64,000 bases of DNA from Arthrobacter sp. GMC3 (GCF_002929305.1 NZ_PJIO01000003.1:186001-250000), one strand, 5' to 3'. Shown: positions 8,628-17,193, counted from the first letter of the stretch. The notes: generated from the sequence alone by a model not told the origin. Translations and numbers: made by a program.

Positions 8628-9305
8628 TTAGTACGGTGGTGAAACAGAGTCAACCAGTTCACCCGTGCTTGCATAGGCAACGAGGCCGTCACCGGCGTCC
8701 ACTTTCGCATTTTCGGCTCCGCTCTGGTCGTCGTCCTCTTCTTCGTCTACCCCGGTTAGGTCTTCCGCCGGGTCACCCGTTGGGCCTGTCTCGCCGCCGA
8801 GCGTCTCCCCTTCGGAGTAGGGCTCCCGGTCGTTGAGTAGCGCTGATTCCTCCCGGACGCCGTCGACGTCGGGAATTGGATTTGAAGGGGGCGTGGCAGG
8901 CCCACTTTGGCCTTGCGGATACTGGCCTTGGGCACCTGTTCGCAGCGTGGCATTGCGGTGGTAGGTGCAGGTGCCGAACTTCAGGTCGTTCCCCACGGTT
9001 TCGGCGTCAATCTCCACGGCCATGCCCTGCGATCCGTCCAGCCTCAACCAGGTCTTGATCCTCAGCTTGCCTGAAACAATGATGTGGTCACCTTTGTGTA
9101 CGCTGGCCGCAACGTTGTGGGCCAGTGAACGGAACAGGTTTACCCGAAACCAGTTGGTGGACCCGTCAACCCACATATTGGTCACAGGGTCCTGCACCCG
9201 ATGGGTGGAACCCATCCGAAGCTTCCCGATAACCAAACCCGATTCCTTGGTATCCAGCTCCACATCTGAGGAGGCAAATCCATGGAGAGTCACATAGTTG
9301 GACAT
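8628..9305 (-). CDS. ssb: Single-stranded DNA-binding protein paralogue
   Basis: 225 residues. The OB fold occupies the first ~115 (MSNYVTLHGFASSDVELDT, WFRVNLFRSLAHNVAASVHKGDHIIVSGKL). The C-terminal half is a disordered acidic Gly/Pro tail with EEEDDDD but ends in DSVSPPY instead of the DDDIPF-type tip that recruits partner proteins. This marks it as an SsbB-like or specialised paralogue, probably not the essential replication SSB. GAAAGGA lies just upstream of the ATG at 9305. The tRNA-Arg gene lies divergently about 190 bp upstream. Confidence 0.88.
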   Translation of the reverse strand: MSNYVTLHGFASSDVELDTKESGLVIGKLRMGSTHRVQDPVTNMWVDGSTNWFRVNLFRSLAHNVAASVHKGDHIIVSGKLRIKTWLRLDGSQGMAVEIDAETVGNDLKFGTCTYHRNATLRTGAQGQYPQGQSGPATPPSNPIPDVDGVREESALLNDREPYSEGETLGGETGPTGDPAEDLTGVDEEEDDDQSGAENAKVDAGDGLVAYASTGELVDSVSPPY

Positions 9306-9491
9306 GACCTGTCCTTTCGTTGATGTCTTGAATTGGTGTTCTTTGGCTGCTTCAAGACAACGCCAGTCTGGACCTGGTTTACAGGGGGCAAAGTGAATTT
9401 GGGGACAACACCGCTAAGGGCCATAGCTGTGGAGGAAGCTAAGCCGCTGCAAACCTGATAATTTAGACAAGGTTCGTTTCGTGCGAACCAC

Positions 9492-9567
9492 GCCTCGGTA
9501 GCTCAGCGGATAGAGCAGGAGCCTTCTAATCTCTTGGTCGTGGGTTCAATTCCCGCCCGGGGCACCA
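9492..9567 (+). tRNA. tRNA-Arg (anticodon UCU)
   Basis: The full cloverleaf is present. The acceptor GCCTCGG pairs with CCGGGGC (one G-T pair); the D arm is GCTC/GAGC; the anticodon loop CTTCTAA gives TCT; the T arm is GTGGG/CCCGC around TTCAATT. The discriminator A is at 9564 and CCA is encoded at 9565-9567. The closing pair of the anticodon stem (31-39) is a C-U mismatch. The 3' half is duplicated at 17194-17229, which marks this tRNA as an integration site. Confidence 0.93.
9530..9565 (+). repeat. Left attachment site (attL) inside tRNA-Arg
   Basis: 36 bp, from the end of the anticodon loop to the first base of CCA, identical at 35 of 36 positions to 17194-17229 in the same orientation. 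The one difference is A versus G in the T-loop. Duplication of a tRNA 3' half is the classical footprint of a tyrosine-recombinase element. Confidence 0.85.
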
Positions 9568-9616
9568 TAAGGGCCTCTGAACTGCGGTTATGTTCCGCAG
9601 GTCAGAGGCCCTTATG
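9566..9616 (+). terminator. Terminator hairpin immediately after tRNA-Arg
   Basis: 15-bp arms (CATAAGGGCCTCTGA and its complement) enclose a second 6-bp stem CTGCGG/CCGCAG around TTATGTT, with one A-G mismatch between the stems. The left arm begins within the encoded CCA. It probably stops tRNA transcription and so insulates the island from the tRNA promoter. Confidence 0.75.
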
Positions 9617-9985
9617 GGTAAAAACGGCCCAAGTCACGTTTTTGAGCGAAAGAATGCTCGGAGTTTACGCGCCCGTGCAACGAGAATCGGCCCAATTCCT
9701 GGCGAATGGATCCCCCAACCGGCCTTCCAATACCTGCTAAAGACTGCCAAAAGCCGTCACTGTGCTCCAATGCAGGTTGCCTGCCGCTGGACCCAATTAT
9801 TTGGCCCTCCGATTGCCGTGTTCAAGGGACAGAATGTCGTTGACAGGCTACTAAGCCGCCTGCACAAAGGAAAGTCGACCGCCGCCGTCATTGCCCAAAA
9901 AACCTTCGGAGACGGCGCCAAGTTGGTAGCCAGGACACTGCGGTGAGCTATATCTAACCACAATCGCAGCGTCGTAGATGAGTGG
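9617..9985. other. No supported gene between tRNA terminator and excisionase
   Basis: A plus-strand reading frame of roughly 110 codons spans most of this stretch, but it has no recognisable motif, no ribosome binding site at its possible starts and atypical composition. Nothing else is seen. Confidence 0.5.
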
Positions 9986-10123
9986 ATGACGCCCAAGGAG
10001 ATCTGTCACGAGTTGCAGATCCCTGAACAGACCTTCTATCAGTGGCGCGCCAAGCATGCGGGCTCGAGGGCTCAAAGGATCGGACGCCATCTTCGCATCA
10101 GCCGCACGGATTTCAACGCGTGA
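9986..10123 (+). CDS. Small MerR-like excisionase (helix-turn-helix)
   Basis: 45 residues from ATG 9986 to TGA 10121-10123. The peptide starts MTPKEICHELQIPEQTFY, then QWRAKHAGSRAQRIGRHLRI and SRTDFNA. This is the HTH_17/excisionase pattern found directly upstream of tyrosine integrases in actinobacterial elements: the recognition helix holds TFYQWR, and a beta-hairpin wing holds RIGRHLRI. The protein stops slightly earlier than most relatives, which usually continue with a W or L and a short tail. It lies immediately before the integrase remnant. It would bind att-site arms and promote excision. Confidence 0.7.
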   Translation: MTPKEICHELQIPEQTFYQWRAKHAGSRAQRIGRHLRISRTDFNA

Positions 10124-10145
10124 CTCGCCACCACGGAAGACCCCA

Positions 10146-10880
10146 TTGGCTATAGCAGAAACACCACTCGGGACGTGGCGAAAAGTAACCCGCCGTAAGC
10201 TCGGGCCCATCACATGCAGGGCCCGGGCAACCATGCGCGGTTATGATGGAAAGCCCCGCATGTATCAATCAACTGGGGCAAAAGGGGCACAAGCTGAAGC
10301 CGCCCTGCTGGCGAAACTTAATGCGATGCTGCCACCCAGTGATGATGTGATCAGCCCCGACATGGCCATGAGCGAACTTGCCAAATTCTGGTGGCTGGAA
10401 TTCGAAGACCTGAAACGAGCTGCCAATACACGCCGGCGGTACCGGGAAGTCATCGACACTTACATCCTGCCCGGCGTTGGCAACCTGACCATCCGCGAAG
10501 CCAACGTCTCCACACTGGACAAGTTCCTCAAGGGCGTGCGAACCAAACATGGCAACGCAACAGCCAAAATGTCCAAAACGCTGCTGACCGGCATGTTCTC
10601 CCTAGCAACACGCCATGGCGCCGTCGCTGCCAACTCACTCCGGGAAGTCGCCCGAATCCGCACCGGCAGCAAGGAAGTAGGGGCGCTGACCATTGACGAA
10701 GTGGCCATACTTCGACACGACGTCTATACCTGGCAGCAACCAACCGGCCGCCAAAATGGGGTCCACGAAAAGGACATCCTGGACGTCGTGGAGATCATGC
10801 GTGCAACCGGAGTCAGGATCGAATAGGCCCTTGCCAGCCGATGGTCCGACGTCGGCCTTGTTGCCGACCCTATGGGATGA
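10146..10880 (+). pseudogene. Tyrosine-recombinase integrase, truncated by a nonsense codon
   Basis: An arm-binding N-terminus (GTWRKVTRRKLG, ARATMRGYDGKPRMYQS) is followed by a SAM-like core-binding domain (MSELAKFWWLEFEDLKRAANTRRRY, LPGVGNLTIREANVSTLDKFL). The catalytic domain begins at VGALTIDEVAILR and MRATGVRIE, which contains the first active-site Arg. A TAG at 10824-10826 replaces a conserved glutamate; the frame then reads ALASRWSDV as expected for an integrase before a second stop at 10878-10880. The HxxR box and the Tyr nucleophile are absent. The start is uncertain; TTG 10146 is the earliest codon consistent with family N-termini. Confidence 0.75.
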
Positions 10881-11007
10881 AGCCCACCAACGATGCCTGA
10901 TCACGAAGAGCCCCCATAGTTCGTGACCGCAATATGCATCTGCCGATAAAACCTGTGGATTTAAGTTGCGCGTCCAATGGCCAGGGTTTGCAGATGATAA
11001 TTGACCT

Positions 11008-13101
11008 ATGGCTAATACCCCTTGGACAGATGAAGCGCTCCGCGATGGTCGACACGATACTCTCGGACGCCTACCGTACGCACTGCGGGCCGCGGAGCTT
11101 ATCCACACAACTCACTCGTTTGAATCTAGTGCAGTCTTCGGTCTCAGCGGCCCTTGGGGTAGCGGAAAAACTTCATTGGTGAACATGATCGTTGGAGAAC
11201 TCAAAAGCAAGCACAGTGAGTGGGCAGTAGCCCGGTTCACTCCTTGGGCCACAAATGATGTTGTGGGTTTGTTGAGTGAATTTCACTCGTCCCTCGCCGA
11301 GGCACTTCCCAAGAAAAAAGGCCGAAAGGTGCGAGCGGCCCTCGCCGTCACGGCATCAGTCGCTGCCCCGGCGGCGAATCTCATTCCGTACGCAGGCAGC
11401 GCTGCCGCGGAAGGTATCCGCCTAGCTGGCGACGCGTTAGGCAAGTTGCCGTCATGGCAGGTTGCATTTAGTCGGGCATCAGCGGAATTGAAGGATCTAG
11501 AGAAACCGATTCTCGTTGTGGTTGATGATATCGATCGGCTTCATGGCGATGAGTTGCTGGCTATCTTGAAAGTTGTTCGGTTGCTCGGTCGGTTCAACGG
11601 CGTCCAGTACCTGCTCGCATACGACGACGAAACGCTATATCGAAGCATGATTGCGTCGAATGCTGTTAATCCAAACGATGGTTCGGCTGAGCGGTTCATG
11701 GAAAAAATTGTCCAGTATCCACTCTTCGTGCCTCCGTTATTGCGGCACCAGCAGATCTTACGACTTGATAGTGGACTCAAGGTTATATCTCGACCCACCA
11801 ACGACGACGGTTCGTCCGGTCAACGTCTTAGCGGATTAATCGACTGTTTCACGAATTTATTGACGACCCCACGGGCGATTGACCGATACATTGCTCAACT
11901 GCGGCACCACATACCGCTCCTGCCGCCGAATGAGGTCGACGACGAAGATGTTCAGTTGCTTACACTCATCAGGGTCAGCTTCCCGTCGCTGTTTAACGCA
12001 ATTCCACGGTACCGAAGCGAACTCGTGTCCGGCCATACTAATGAGATACGAACTGACACCAAGTCTTTCGAGTACGAGCGGTTTGATATCGAGCCACTGC
12101 TCGATATCGTCCCGAGTGACCTCCGCCGGACCGCCCGGGACCTGCTAGAGTCGCTGTTTCCAAAGGTCGCTAAGAAGGAACGATTCTCAAATCACGGGAG
12201 CCAGCGGCGACAAAGTGTCCGTCATGAGGAATACTTCGACCGCTATTTCGCTATGGGTATCTTGGACCATGATGTCAGTGATTCGACGGTAGAATCCGCG
12301 GTCAGTTCTGCGACCGACGGGGATGGGTCCCAGTTGACGGGCCTCCTCGTCGGAGTATCGGACGAGCTCAGGAGTCTAGTGATAAGTAAATGCCTCAGTC
12401 CGCATAACCAGCCTGCCACGGATGTGCGCCGCCTCCAGCTGGCTGAAGTTCTAGCCTTGATAGCGGAAGGTCTGCCGGGGGATGACACCGGCCCGTTCGG
12501 CGACCAAGATCAACTCCTTGGCTGGATTAGCAAGATACTCGCTGGGCTCACTAAGGAGACACCAGCGGAGAAGATTCGGGCCGTCATCTGGAAATTCAAC
12601 GGCCCGGCTCTTCGTATTCGAGCATGGAGGAGGGTGGAGTACAGCGTCAATGACGCAAAGCCCTCCGATAGGCCGCTCTGGTATGACGAAGTGACAGCAA
12701 TGCTAGTCGATGATTCGATTGCCGACTTCCTGAGGCACCTCAAGCAAGGAGACGATGCTGCTGCTCGTTCTGGTGTCGGTTACCAGGCAAACTTCGTTCT
12801 TCGCCACCGTGCGGAACGACTTCGGGCGGGAGTCCACCAACTTCTTGAGTCGAAGGAGGTGGACCTGTCAATTCTTGCCTCGAGGCTGGTATCAGTTCGA
12901 ACCTTTGCCGGCATCCAGCCCGACTGGCAGCTGTCGCCCGACTTCGAGCAGGAAACGTTCAACCAACTCGCACCGCCCGGCAACGACCCGTGGTACAACG
13001 AACCAGTTCAACAAGTTGATGTCCGCGATCTGAGCTGGGCGAACCGCCGCAAGTTCGCTGCCGGGAGAGTCAGCGCACCACCTTCGGACGTTGTTGAGTG
13101 A
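11008..13101 (+). CDS. KAP-family P-loop NTPase
   Basis: 697 residues. Walker A GPWGSGKTS is at 48-56 and Walker B ILVVVDDIDRL at 168-178, the exact KAP pattern (paired Asp, then IDRL). Between them lies an Ala-rich hydrophobic stretch at about 108-133, where KAP proteins carry their characteristic membrane insertion, so membrane association is possible. RFTPWA after strand 2 is also typical. The remaining ~450 residues have no domain I recognise and may hold the effector or sensing region. KAP NTPases are known from phage-exclusion and other defence loci. The gene is intact, alone on its strand and convergent with the OLD gene. Confidence 0.82.
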   Translation: MANTPWTDEALRDGRHDTLGRLPYALRAAELIHTTHSFESSAVFGLSGPWGSGKTSLVNMIVGELKSKHSEWAVARFTPWATNDVVGLLSEFHSSLAEALPKKKGRKVRAALAVTASVAAPAANLIPYAGSAAAEGIRLAGDALGKLPSWQVAFSRASAELKDLEKPILVVVDDIDRLHGDELLAILKVVRLLGRFNGVQYLLAYDDETLYRSMIASNAVNPNDGSAERFMEKIVQYPLFVPPLLRHQQILRLDSGLKVISRPTNDDGSSGQRLSGLIDCFTNLLTTPRAIDRYIAQLRHHIPLLPPNEVDDEDVQLLTLIRVSFPSLFNAIPRYRSELVSGHTNEIRTDTKSFEYERFDIEPLLDIVPSDLRRTARDLLESLFPKVAKKERFSNHGSQRRQSVRHEEYFDRYFAMGILDHDVSDSTVESAVSSATDGDGSQLTGLLVGVSDELRSLVISKCLSPHNQPATDVRRLQLAEVLALIAEGLPGDDTGPFGDQDQLLGWISKILAGLTKETPAEKIRAVIWKFNGPALRIRAWRRVEYSVNDAKPSDRPLWYDEVTAMLVDDSIADFLRHLKQGDDAAARSGVGYQANFVLRHRAERLRAGVHQLLESKEVDLSILASRLVSVRTFAGIQPDWQLSPDFEQETFNQLAPPGNDPWYNEPVQQVDVRDLSWANRRKFAAGRVSAPPSDVVE

Positions 13102-13403
13102 GGAGACTCTCCGGAAACGAATAGTGACTTATGCCCCGGCAGCTCTGCCCCGCAGAACCAGCGAATGACCGGACACACAGCAAAAGCCCGAACAATCTGC
13201 TCGCGTGTTAGCGGCCACGAAACTCGCCCCAGGTAGAAAACCTGACCGCTGGTGAGCAGAAACCCATGGCCCTTGACACAGGTGAGCGGCCAGTTCATCA
13301 CGCTTGCCAGGGACGACGCCAAGTGTCCCCGCGGTTGCAAATGTAGTGGCACAACCTTAATCTGGGCTGAGAATTCAGTGCCGCCCGATAGCCGAACGTT
13401 CAC
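13008..13403 (-). CDS. Possible small gene downstream of the OLD gene
   Basis: An open frame of 131 codons starts (GTG) only about 20 nt after the OLD stop codon on the same strand; its last ~95 nt lie antisense to the KAP gene's 3' end. The first ~100 residues read as an ordinary soluble protein (WPLTCVKGHGFLLTSGQVF, LTREQIVRAFAVCPVIRWF), while the part overlapping KAP looks like shadow sequence. No family is recognised and no clear ribosome binding site is seen. It could instead be non-coding DNA between convergent genes. Confidence 0.3.
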   Translation of the reverse strand: MNVRLSGGTEFSAQIKVVPLHLQPRGHLASSLASVMNWPLTCVKGHGFLLTSGQVFYLGRVSWPLTREQIVRAFAVCPVIRWFCGAELPGHKSLFVSGESPHSTTSEGGALTLPAANLRRFAQLRSRTSTC

Positions 13404-13422
13404 CAGACTGCTTCGTTATGCC

Positions 13423-15861
13423 TCAGATCGTCGGTGTCTTGATCGATGCCGACTGCTGTAACCGTTCAGCTTGCGCAGGAACAGTGTCCGTCTCGGTGGG
13501 TGCTGTGCTCTTTGTCGGCGAGACCGCATCGGAGGGGTCATTGCTCGAGTCATCCTGATACTGCAATCGGTCTAGCTGTCCAAGTGCCGATATGGCGTCA
13601 CGGAACGCATCGAAACGAGGCACAGCGGGGTGTGCACGATCACCTAATTCGTAGTCACGCTCAATCGCGGCGAGGGTGAGTCGTGCTGTGTCAGAGTGCT
13701 TGTCATTCGGCATTGCGAGGGAAAGCTGACGGAGCAACCTACTTGCATCGTACTTTCGGATGCCTGCGGGATGGTCCCGAAGGAAAGCTTGAATGTGACG
13801 GGCTAGTTGATCGTTGGCGCGTTCGTCAGACTCGTGGTCAGCGGCGTCCTCAAGCCGTTGGGCCAGGTCACCGAGCAGCAGAGTGAAGCGCCTTCGCAAT
13901 TCATCGGCGCCGTCCACCTCGGAGTTGAGTTCTAGCAGCTTGACGACTTCCCGAGCAAAGCCGGCTTTCTCGATGTGTTCATCGGGGAAGACCGCCGCGA
14001 TCGTTGTCTCTAGCGCCTCCCAGACAGCGTCTGTTGAACGTGCGAACTCCAAGATCATTTCGACCGAAAACTCTTGCCCCGTAGACTCAGTCAGACTAAT
14101 GAAACGAGCGATGTGATTAAGGGCGGCGCGGCGAGCGATCGATATTGGAATGAGATCCTCGATTTCGACCGGTGTGGTTCCCCAATCGGTTTGAACACCG
14201 TGACGCTCTGCCCATGTGTCTATCCTGACGATGTAAGCGTCCTGCAGTACTCGCTGTTTTCTCATGTCTCCGCGTTGCAGGATGCGCTCGGCTCGGCGGC
14301 CCGCATTGTCTCCGTCCAGCAGTGCTACACACGCCGGTTTGACGGTGTCTCGACCGCGCGCCAAGTAAACCATGTATGGGATTCCGTCGGCTCCGCCGCT
14401 GCCGACAATAGTTACCCGGTTGAGATCCATCACGGACGCCGTGGTCTGCTCCCGGTCGGCAATGTGAGCTGACAGGCCGGCTAGCAGCACCTGATCACCA
14501 GCTCCCTCCACGAAGAGATTCTGTCCACCGATGAACGCTGTCTCAGCTATATAGACGCCCAACGAGGAACGGAGAGGTTCATAGCGGTTATTTGCTGCGT
14601 CTCTAACGACACGAGTACCCTCGTCGTCCGCTCCCTTGTCCAGGACGCGTATGCGTTGGGGTGCGTTCTTATCGATGAGAAACGGTGAGTGAGTGACGTA
14701 TACGACTTGGCCACCAGCTCCTCCATCTTCGGGGTTGGCATAGTCGTGCAGGATGCGAAGGAGATCCTGCTGTCCCACGCTGGATAAGTACGCGTCTGGT
14801 TCATCGAGAAGCAGAATCGCCGAGCCGTTGCCGGCAAGACGATGTGCGGTGAGCTGAACAAAGTAGCTGAGAAAGAACCGTAGGCCCTGGCTGCGTTCTT
14901 TGAAGGAGTATGTTGACGCTGTGCGGTCTTGAATGGTAAGTGCAAGTTCGTGTTCGCGTGCCTCGACGAGCAGATCAAATTGTTTGTCTTGGGTCCACCA
15001 GCGTTGGATATTAAGGTTCTCCTTAATTGCCGCATTCATGCGGCCCACAAGCCCCTCCACGTAACCCTCCCGGCCCTCTTCGAGGCCGCGCAGCAGTTCG
15101 GCGAAGGCTTCTGGGGCAATTTTTGCTGCATCAATCAGCAACTTGCGCGCGAGCTCAAACTCAGCGTCTTCATCAAGTGCGGACATACCGCCGGCAGTGT
15201 TTTGCGCCGCCATCAGCGTGGCCAGAAGCTGATCCAGCATTCCCGCGGACGGATCCGAAGCGTCGATGCCATCAAACAGCTGACCGCGTTGAGAGCGGCG
15301 TAGCGAGAGTCGGTTGTGTCCGGCGAGACGCCGGATCGAGACACTGTCTGGGATAGCGAGATCAGTAACCATCTCGAACACTTTTGGGAGACGACTTTGA
15401 ACGATGGCTAGATCTGCATCGGTGATGGCAACGCGATGACCGTCGATGACAAGGAAAGGTGCGCGGTCACCGGGGCGGAATAGTGCGAAACGTTTCGCGT
15501 TCTCTAGTGCGCTGATCCCGATTGGCTTTTCTGAGGCTTCCAGTTCTAGCCAGGCACCGAACTCGGGGTATCGCAGCTGATCGACCTGGACGGAGTACTG
15601 CGAAGAGTATCGACAAAAATCAGCACGATCAATGCGGACTAGGCCGAGTGCAGCCTTTATTGCCCCAAGAAGGTGACTTTTCCCCGACTCATTCGCTCCG
15701 ACAATCGCTGTAATACCGGTGTCGATTGGGATACGAACGAACGGATACCAAGGCCCTTCCTGATCTTCCCAAGACTCGCGGTCGGCACTCGGCCGGGCTT
15801 TCAATTCGAAGTCGAAGTTGAAGGACTTATAGAACCGAACGTCAATACGTGTCAGCTTCAT
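13423..15861 (-). CDS. OLD-family ATP-dependent nuclease (ABC-type ATPase plus TOPRIM)
   Basis: 812 residues. The N-terminal SMC/ABC-like ATPase has Walker A GANESGKS (55-62), a degenerate signature SQGLR (324-328), Walker B ILLLDEPD (349-356) and the H-loop in VTHSPFLID (His391). The TOPRIM domain follows: LFVEGAGDQVLL with Glu452, then VALLDGDNAGRR with the DxD at 516-518. A C-terminal helical region of ~290 residues ends in a disordered Ser/Thr tail. OLD proteins are DNA nucleases with antiphage roles (P2 Old, GajA of Gabija). No UvrD/Rep helicase (GajB) lies beside it, so it is a class 1-like stand-alone protein or a new combination. All key residues appear intact. Confidence 0.85.
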   Translation of the reverse strand: MKLTRIDVRFYKSFNFDFELKARPSADRESWEDQEGPWYPFVRIPIDTGITAIVGANESGKSHLLGAIKAALGLVRIDRADFCRYSSQYSVQVDQLRYPEFGAWLELEASEKPIGISALENAKRFALFRPGDRAPFLVIDGHRVAITDADLAIVQSRLPKVFEMVTDLAIPDSVSIRRLAGHNRLSLRRSQRGQLFDGIDASDPSAGMLDQLLATLMAAQNTAGGMSALDEDAEFELARKLLIDAAKIAPEAFAELLRGLEEGREGYVEGLVGRMNAAIKENLNIQRWWTQDKQFDLLVEAREHELALTIQDRTASTYSFKERSQGLRFFLSYFVQLTAHRLAGNGSAILLLDEPDAYLSSVGQQDLLRILHDYANPEDGGAGGQVVYVTHSPFLIDKNAPQRIRVLDKGADDEGTRVVRDAANNRYEPLRSSLGVYIAETAFIGGQNLFVEGAGDQVLLAGLSAHIADREQTTASVMDLNRVTIVGSGGADGIPYMVYLARGRDTVKPACVALLDGDNAGRRAERILQRGDMRKQRVLQDAYIVRIDTWAERHGVQTDWGTTPVEIEDLIPISIARRAALNHIARFISLTESTGQEFSVEMILEFARSTDAVWEALETTIAAVFPDEHIEKAGFAREVVKLLELNSEVDGADELRRRFTLLLGDLAQRLEDAADHESDERANDQLARHIQAFLRDHPAGIRKYDASRLLRQLSLAMPNDKHSDTARLTLAAIERDYELGDRAHPAVPRFDAFRDAISALGQLDRLQYQDDSSNDPSDAVSPTKSTAPTETDTVPAQAERLQQSASIKTPTI

Positions 15862-16196
15862 CGGCGGACGCTCCTAAATATTCGTGGTGGACCTGCAAGG
15901 AGCCTATCGGAGCCCTCCGACACTTCGATGCGACAGGCGCCCGTTATCCGGTCCTTCTCCGGACGAAATTGCCTCTGACCGGCACTTTTGACTTTGCAAC
16001 TCCACACGTATGCCTTATGACCCCGGCAATACTGCCCGGTGCGGGTATGGCGCATTCGAGACGGTAGTTTCCGGGGCTTCCGTCGGGAGCTGGGCGCGGC
16101 ATATTGATTCCGAATACTGGCGCCATGACGGCAATGGCCCGACGGTCCTACCTGCACTGACGAAGCCGTCGCAAGCACTCCTGCGCTTTCGAAGAT
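15862..16196. other. Intergenic, no gene seen
   Basis: 335 bp between the OLD start and the stop codon of the antitoxin gene, both on the minus strand. It must hold the OLD promoter. Open frames here are short and on inconsistent strands; no motif or clear hairpin was found. Confidence 0.5.
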
Positions 16197-16502
16197 TTAG
16201 GCGATTTGGATGCGTTCGTCGCCGAGCTCGACTTCGATGCGCAAAGTACCTCCGATAGCTTCAACATATTTGCGCAGTGTGTCGACTTGAGCCCGGTCAA
16301 TGTCACCTTGCTCTATCCGTGACACCCGATTCTGGGTGACGTTCAGACGCCCGGCAAGCTGGACCTGGGTCAGCTCGGATGCTTCCCGGAGTTCGCGCAG
16401 ACGATAGGCACGAACCTCATCAAGCATCCGCTTCTTATGCCCCTCCACAACCGCCCGATCGACCGGACGCTTCGCCAGCACCTCCTCCATGGACGTTGTC
16501 AT
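16197..16502 (-). CDS. XRE-family antitoxin (HigA-like)
   Basis: 101 residues. A Cro/CI-type helix-turn-helix (LRELREASELTQVQLAGRLN, VTQNRVSRIEQGD) is followed by TLRKYVEAIGGTLRIEVEL, the usual end of HigA-like antitoxins of type II systems. ATG 16502 is preceded by GAAAGGAGAGG; a GTG lies one codon earlier. The start overlaps the stop of the upstream toxin remnant (TGATG), the standard toxin-antitoxin coupling. It should repress its own promoter, and it looks intact although the toxin is broken. Confidence 0.8.
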   Translation of the reverse strand: MTTSMEEVLAKRPVDRAVVEGHKKRMLDEVRAYRLRELREASELTQVQLAGRLNVTQNRVSRIEQGDIDRAQVDTLRKYVEAIGGTLRIEVELGDERIQIA

Positions 16503-16840
16503 CACGCCTCTCCTTTCAGAGTCTTCACATGATCATCGAACAAGTTATCAGCGACCGGAATGATCTTCGCGTATCACTTAGACCAATTTCCAGCCTTGTC
16601 GCTGGCCACGAGCAATATCGCCTGACGTTGCGGATCAAAGGCAAACAACACCCGCTTGACACTGGCCGCAGTTCCTTCATGTTCTTGTGCCGCGACCGGA
16701 CAACGGTATCCACCAGGGGCCGGCCAAGCTGCGGGCCACGCTCGGCCAACAACTCAAGGGCAGCGCCCACTTGCGCATCAGGTCGTCATCCAGACCGAAC
16801 AGCCATGCCAGGGGCCAATACCCTCTCTGATGTCTTGATA
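16502..16840 (-). pseudogene. HigB/RelE-like toxin, multiply disrupted
   Basis: Pieces of a Gp49/HigB-type toxin are readable in different frames: WLFGLDDD, then GAALELLAERGPQLGRPLVD and SRHKNMKELRP, then (shifted) RVLFAFDPQRQAILLVASDK, AGNWSK, a stop in place of the conserved Trp, and YAKIIPVADNLFDDHVK. At least two frameshifts and one TGG-to-TGA nonsense change are needed to explain this. The intact protein would be a ribosome-dependent mRNase of ~110 residues. The 5' boundary is approximate. Confidence 0.7.
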
Positions 16841-17193
16841 TTCAAGATCACACCTCACCCGAAAACGCCACCAAGAATCAGACTTGACCGTCAGACCGGG
16901 CACTCTCCGACATAAGACAAAACCATTCTCTGAACGACAGGGTTTGTTGGCACAGCACGGCCCGCCCACGACAAACGGTGACATGTCACCAGCCATGCTG
17001 ATGAACCTGCAAACGGCCATCAAACAACAGCTCCGTCGCTACGCTGCAGAGCCTCGTCACGTTTTATTCACGTTTTTCAACGAAAACCCACGCCAATCCT
17101 TGGCATGTCAAAGGGGCCCGTGGTCCCACACTCCCCCGGAAACTGGCGGTTTTTGGCGGTCCATGGAGGCTGTTGGCATGAGTGTCTTGAGTT
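16841..17193. other. Right end of island, no gene seen
   Basis: About 350 bp between the toxin remnant and attR. No reading frame here has family motifs. It should hold the promoter of the toxin-antitoxin remnant. Confidence 0.5.

Noticed and set aside
9590..9946. Open plus-strand frame of 118 codons after the tRNA
   Set aside because: No family motif, no ribosome binding site, and it begins inside the terminator hairpin.
11008..13101. QatABCD or RADAR system based on the KAP-like NTPase
   Set aside because: No QueC-like, TatD-like or adenosine-deaminase gene is present beside it.
13423..15861. Gabija system
   Set aside because: The ATPase/TOPRIM protein resembles GajA in plan, but no UvrD/Rep-type helicase (GajB) gene lies next to it.
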